64,000 bases of DNA from Chenopodium formosanum (lineage: Eukaryota; Streptophyta; Magnoliopsida; Caryophyllales; Amaranthaceae): positions 7,433,501-7,497,500 of the forward strand of contig CM044863.1 in NCBI GenBank assembly GCA_024500155.1. Reading direction: 5' to 3'. A program made the translations under genes and the position numbers. The notes under the pieces are model-generated. The model did not search any database. It was not told where the DNA came from and saw only the letters and a list, made by a program, of their open reading frames with translations. This document shows positions 60,306-64,000 of this stretch, in pieces. Positions within the stretch are counted from its first letter, which is position 1. The number at the start of each line of letters is the position of its first letter.

Positions 60306-60710
60306 ATCCTCCAATAAATTATACATCTCCTCTGTTAATTAAAACATATCATCTAATAAATTATACATCTCCTCTATTAATTAAAACATATCATCTAATA
60401 AATTGTATATATCTTCCATCAAACAAACTATACATTTCCTCCATCAAATGATTTATATCCTCCAATAAATTATACATATCCTCTATTAAATAAAACATAT
60501 CTTCCATCATATAATTTATATCCTCTAACAAACTATATATATCCTCCATCTAATAATTCATATATATCCTCCAATAAACTTTGTATATTCTATATCAAAT
60601 AATATATATTCTTTAATAACCAGTACATATTTTCTAACATAGTATACGTCCTCTATTCTCCAACATATTACATATCCTCCATTAAATAATTTATATCCTC
60701 CAATACATGA
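60306..60710 (-). repeat. TATCCTC minisatellite, opposite orientation
   Basis: About ten copies of tatcctc, the reverse complement of the core to the left, within units such as atatcctccaataaattata and acatctcctctattaatta. No GAGGATA occurs on this strand in this part. Confidence 0.85.
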
Positions 60711-61835
60711 AGTAACCACAAATTAAATATACAAGAAATAATCAACAACTAAAGAGAAATGAGAAAATGAGAATATTAAAATTACATGAATAATTGCAAA
60801 CATAGATTGACATATATGAAAAAACATTAGCTTAGCCATTATATATTACTGTATTGAGTGATATGCATGATTAATTAATGGAAAATGACAAAATAAACAT
60901 ATTAAGGAAACATGATAAAAATAAGGGAAAAAATGGAAGAAATAATTGAGAAATTATATTATAATCAAGAAGAGTAAAATCAACAAACAAAACGAAGAAG
61001 AAAATGAAAAATCGTGTTCAAAGAGGCAAGATTCATCATTCCTTGTTGAGCTAAACTTGGTTATGATAATTGCTTCCCTTAGTTAACTAGTCAAGAGGTC
61101 TCAGAATACAAAGACATGGAAGAGATTAGTGTTAAAGAACAACAAGATTTTAAGGCCCTTGCATTAAAGTTACGTGCTCGAAAACGAGGTTTCGATGAGC
61201 TTAAGATTGCGGTGGTTGTAGAGGTGGAGGAGATCGAGAGAGAGTGGCAGCGGTGGTTGTGATGATGTTGATGGCAGTGGTTATTGCCGAATGCCGAACA
61301 ATTATATCATGCATAACTTGTGGTTGTTGAGTTTGTTGTTGTTGGAATGACAGTTGCCGCACGAAGTATTGGGTCAATACCTTCTCTTTTGAAAAATAAA
61401 CAGTGACATGCTTAAAGAAAAAAAAAAAGGATGTTTGATGAAAGTGTGTCGATCGCTTTAAAAAGATGGAGAGAGTACTTATACTAACTACTCTTTAATC
61501 TTCATATACTCCTACATAAACCATCAACATTTGTCAATTTTTAATAATTACCCTTGTTTAAGAATGTTTGAAACGGATTGATCTTTTACACAATTCCTCT
61601 ACGTAGTATTAACTTTGACCGTATATTTATATTATACTAATATAAATAACTTAAAATAACTTGTTAAATTAATTATAATTTATACGATGTATTTCATAAT
61701 ATGAATTTTTTTTTACGTATATTTTCATATATTAATTAATGGTTAAATATACTAGTAGCGTAAAAATATAAGAACAACGATAAGAATTTTCTACCCTTAA
61801 ACTCCAAATTTTCCTTTGACAAATATTTCATAACA
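60711..61835. other. Gene-free stretch
   Basis: AT-rich; a short richer patch (61,140-61,300) has ggtggttgtagaggtgg-like repeats. No credible gene. Confidence 0.5.
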
Positions 61836-61849
61836 ATTTCACAGTTCGA

Positions 61850-62470
61850 GAAACTCTTCACAAAAGAAACATTATCTTGTTCAACATTTGCCCTTGAAAC
61901 AATTGATCATCTTTTTCTCAACTACACTATAACCAAAGACGTTTGGAATCTCCCCTTATCAAAAAGTGGCTAGATTGCTCAACTTTGTTTCTAAAATTAA
62001 CCGAAATATTAGTGTACTTAAGAAAACACCCAAACACTTTAAGGAAATTTATCTTCCTCATTTGGATTTTTTTTAAAGGGCCTTATCGGCCCGAAACCAA
62101 TCACGGGTCAACTCGATCCGGGTTAACGGGCTAGGTCCTTTGGGAGTGGGGGGAGGGGGGAAGATAAGAGAATCCCTACCCTCAAATTGCCTTTAGTAGA
62201 GTTTGATCCCACAACCTTTTGGTTGTGAGATGACAAAACTTACCACTAAATCAAACTTTGCTTGGTAATTTTTTAAGATAAGGAGAAGGGCCCTCCTAGG
62301 TTAGTGGGCCAAGTTAGGCCCTCTAGAGTGCTCATTTGAAGTATTTGGAAAGAGCGAAATGATATTATCTTCCATGATGAAACCTTTGACAAGTTTAGGA
62401 TTTACCACCGAGCGCGGTTTGTGTTCAGCGAGTGACACCAAAGAAGTCTCTTAGATACCTTTTTCTCTAT
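61850..62470 (+). pseudogene. LINE ORF2 remnant (zf-RVT end), interrupted by a SINE
   Basis: Before the insert: RETLHKRNII, then in another frame ALETIDHLFLNYTITKDVW, the ETIDHLF...W motif of the zinc-binding reverse-transcriptase end of plant LINEs. After the SINE: SIWKERNDIIFHDETFDKFR, matching the usual IWK.RN..IF that follows. One frameshift at least; both ends are truncated. Confidence 0.75.
62065..62330 (-). mobile_element. SINE, minus strand, with perfect target duplication
   Basis: CTCATTTG flanks it at 62,057-62,064 and 62,331-62,338. On the minus strand a box-A-like TTTAGTGGTAAG and a box-B-like GGTTGTGGGATCAAACTC occur about 37 bp apart, as in tRNA-derived promoters. The element ends in a short A tail (T run at 62,067-62,074). 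266 bp. It interrupts the LINE remnant. Confidence 0.75.
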
Positions 62471-62636
62471 GGGATCTCCCATTTTGAGATCGTCCCATAA
62501 TCTTTCTTCTCATACTCAATCCCTATCATCCATTCTTATACCATGGAAGTGTAATACCCTAATTTTTTTTTTAATTTTTAATTTTTTTTTTTTATTTTAA
62601 GTTTCGGGGATGAAACTTCTTAAAAGGAGGGTAGAT

Positions 62637-64000
62637 TGTATTACCCGAATAATTTTTGATTTTTAAAAAAGCTCGTAACCCTAATTATATTAAGTATTAT
62701 GTGTAGCTTTTATTAAATCCCTGGAATTTCACTTCTTTTTCTTCAATTCGTTGCTTTTCCTTCCTGTGTGTTTTCATCATCAAAATCAAATCACTTTGCT
62801 AGTCATGATAACCCATTATGCGTATAATCCCTCATCATCATCACCTTGATCTTGATTTGTATTCTTTTGATAATCATATGCTAATCATCATATATACTCC
62901 TGTAACTCGCCTAACACACCAACCAACCATATTTTGTGGTAACCTTATGGCGTGAGCTCTGACCTATCTCTTGCTTGTTTCACGCATTATCAATATATAG
63001 TACCATTATTGGTAATAAGGTAATCACACGATCTATTACCTTGGAGTTGTTTGTATAATTGTTTTATATAATTATTGTATAATATACTATTCATATGTAT
63101 GATTCATGTATATAATTATATGATTTGATCAGATTTAATTGTCTTGTTACTATAGTTGTATATGATTGATTGTTTTTATTATGCTAGGGGTTTTAATGTT
63201 ATTGCTCTAGAGAGTATTATTGTTGAGGTTTTAGAGTTACCGATATAATATTGGGTTGAGAACTGATTATATTTGGGTATTAGAATTATTTCCCCTATAA
63301 GGGTTGAGACGTTTGATGAATTGATTTGTTATGTTATTTGGGAATCTGTGCCATTGTTGAGATATTATTTATTAGTTTATGAATGGTTATTTGATCGAGT
63401 ATGAGATCAAAAGGTTGAGAATGATTATTTTTTTCTTGGTTTGAAGCTCGGCGTTATATACCTTAGTCCTTGGCATGTTGGTAAGAGAATGATAATCATG
63501 AGTTAAGAATGAGGTACAATATTTATTTATTTATTTTTCTATGGTCCCTTACAGTGGGATTTGGCCCATATGTGGTCTGGTTCAAGGTGTTTTCAGTTTA
63601 TTGAGAGAATTCAAGTTTTTATACTTGTTGGTTTATTTATTCGAATTACTCATGTCCAAGGCTAGGTATAGAACAAAGAGCATGGCACACTTATTGGTTA
63701 CGAGTTAATTGAGTGAAGGATTGTATTATTATTCGAGGTTGAGTTGATAAAGGTTATTTCCAGAGTATAATGTGTAATGTAGTTCTAAACTACATTGTTT
63801 ATGTGAGCTAGTAATATTAATTATTCTATTATTCGCTGCATTCTGATTTGTGATGATTACTCAGCTTTTTTGCTGACGTGTGTATTGTTTTGTTGCGCTA
63901 CTTGTGTTTGCGGCCACGTCTTTTTCTTATGGTGGCCCTGCGACGATCTATTTTGGAATTTGTCTTTAATGGTGAGCAGTCAAGATTTTCTAAGCAGGTT
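62637..64000 (+). mobile_element. Start of a probable Ty3/gypsy LTR, running off the window
   Basis: gtttcggggatgaaacttct and a purine-rich aaaaggagggtagat precede TGTATTACCCG (62,637). This order, a 'TTTCGGGGA' block, a polypurine tract and then TGTA(A/T)TACCC, is typical of the 3' LTR of chromovirus-type Ty3/gypsy elements. No end or duplication is in view, and the pol gene is not upstream; only ~75 bp of internal sequence (from about 62,563) remains. A similar tgtaataccctaatt at 62,550 suggests a second nested copy start. Confidence 0.5.

Noticed and set aside
1..64000. CRISPR arrays, rRNA or tRNA genes
   Set aside because: The palindromic LTR clusters have irregular spacing and no unique spacers of constant size. 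No cloverleaf or rRNA core was recognised; the only tRNA-like match is the SINE promoter.

Overview
This window is eukaryotic and comes from a plant. It has spliced genes with GT..AG introns, very AT-rich intergenic DNA, TATA-box LTRs, a Ty1/copia retrotransposon, a large Helitron, and many short nested DNA transposons (Stowaway-like, hAT-like, CACTA-like, Mutator-like). Two decayed host gene pieces fit plant families: an IQD calmodulin-binding protein and an SPX-domain protein. A eudicot is most likely, but I cannot name the species. I see no intact ordinary host gene. The window is essentially a record of insertions into insertions.

Layout. 1-3.8 kb: a probable LTR cut by a solo LTR on the minus strand (1315-3456, target duplication GTAAC). 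3.9-4.9 kb: a retroelement tail split by a hAT-like MITE (4135-4685). 5.58-7.84 kb: a Stowaway-like element split by a related solo LTR on the plus strand (5960-7761, duplication CTAAG). 8.0-9.7 kb: an IQD pseudogene whose last exon holds a Mutator-like fold-back element (9100-9658, duplication TTCATATTG). 9.7-12.5 kb: AT-rich and gene-free.

12,767-38,442: one 25.7-kb Helitron, the main object here. It starts TCCCTAAACC after an A and ends in a GCGCGC hairpin plus CTAG before a T. Its site lies inside a small inverted-repeat element, whose arm reads correctly once the Helitron is removed. From left to right it carries a spliced gene with two dsRBD-like folds; a decayed Rep/helicase with the HUH, tyrosine and Walker motifs; a small antisense coiled-coil ORF inside a Rep intron; a minus-strand coiled-coil protein; a plus-strand RPA70-like gene; an acidic protein; a second RPA70-like gene on the minus strand with duplicated pieces; a charged minus-strand protein; and an intact two-exon B3-like gene. 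Several cargo frames are broken by a single stop codon explicable by C-to-T change.

38.4-53 kb: a LINE tail, a 91-bp MITE inside one copy of a duplication, and a ~410-bp tandem repeat split by a degenerate copia element (40,888-51,447, duplication TTTTG) that itself holds a hAT-like MITE (43,439-43,972, duplication CCCACAAA).

53-64 kb: a dense MITE field (a TAA-expanded element, a CACTA-like element inside a hAT-like one, a long-TIR Mutator-like element), an SPX-domain fragment, a two-part GAGGATA minisatellite whose halves face opposite ways, a LINE remnant holding a SINE with perfect target duplication, and the start of a probable Ty3/gypsy LTR running off the window.
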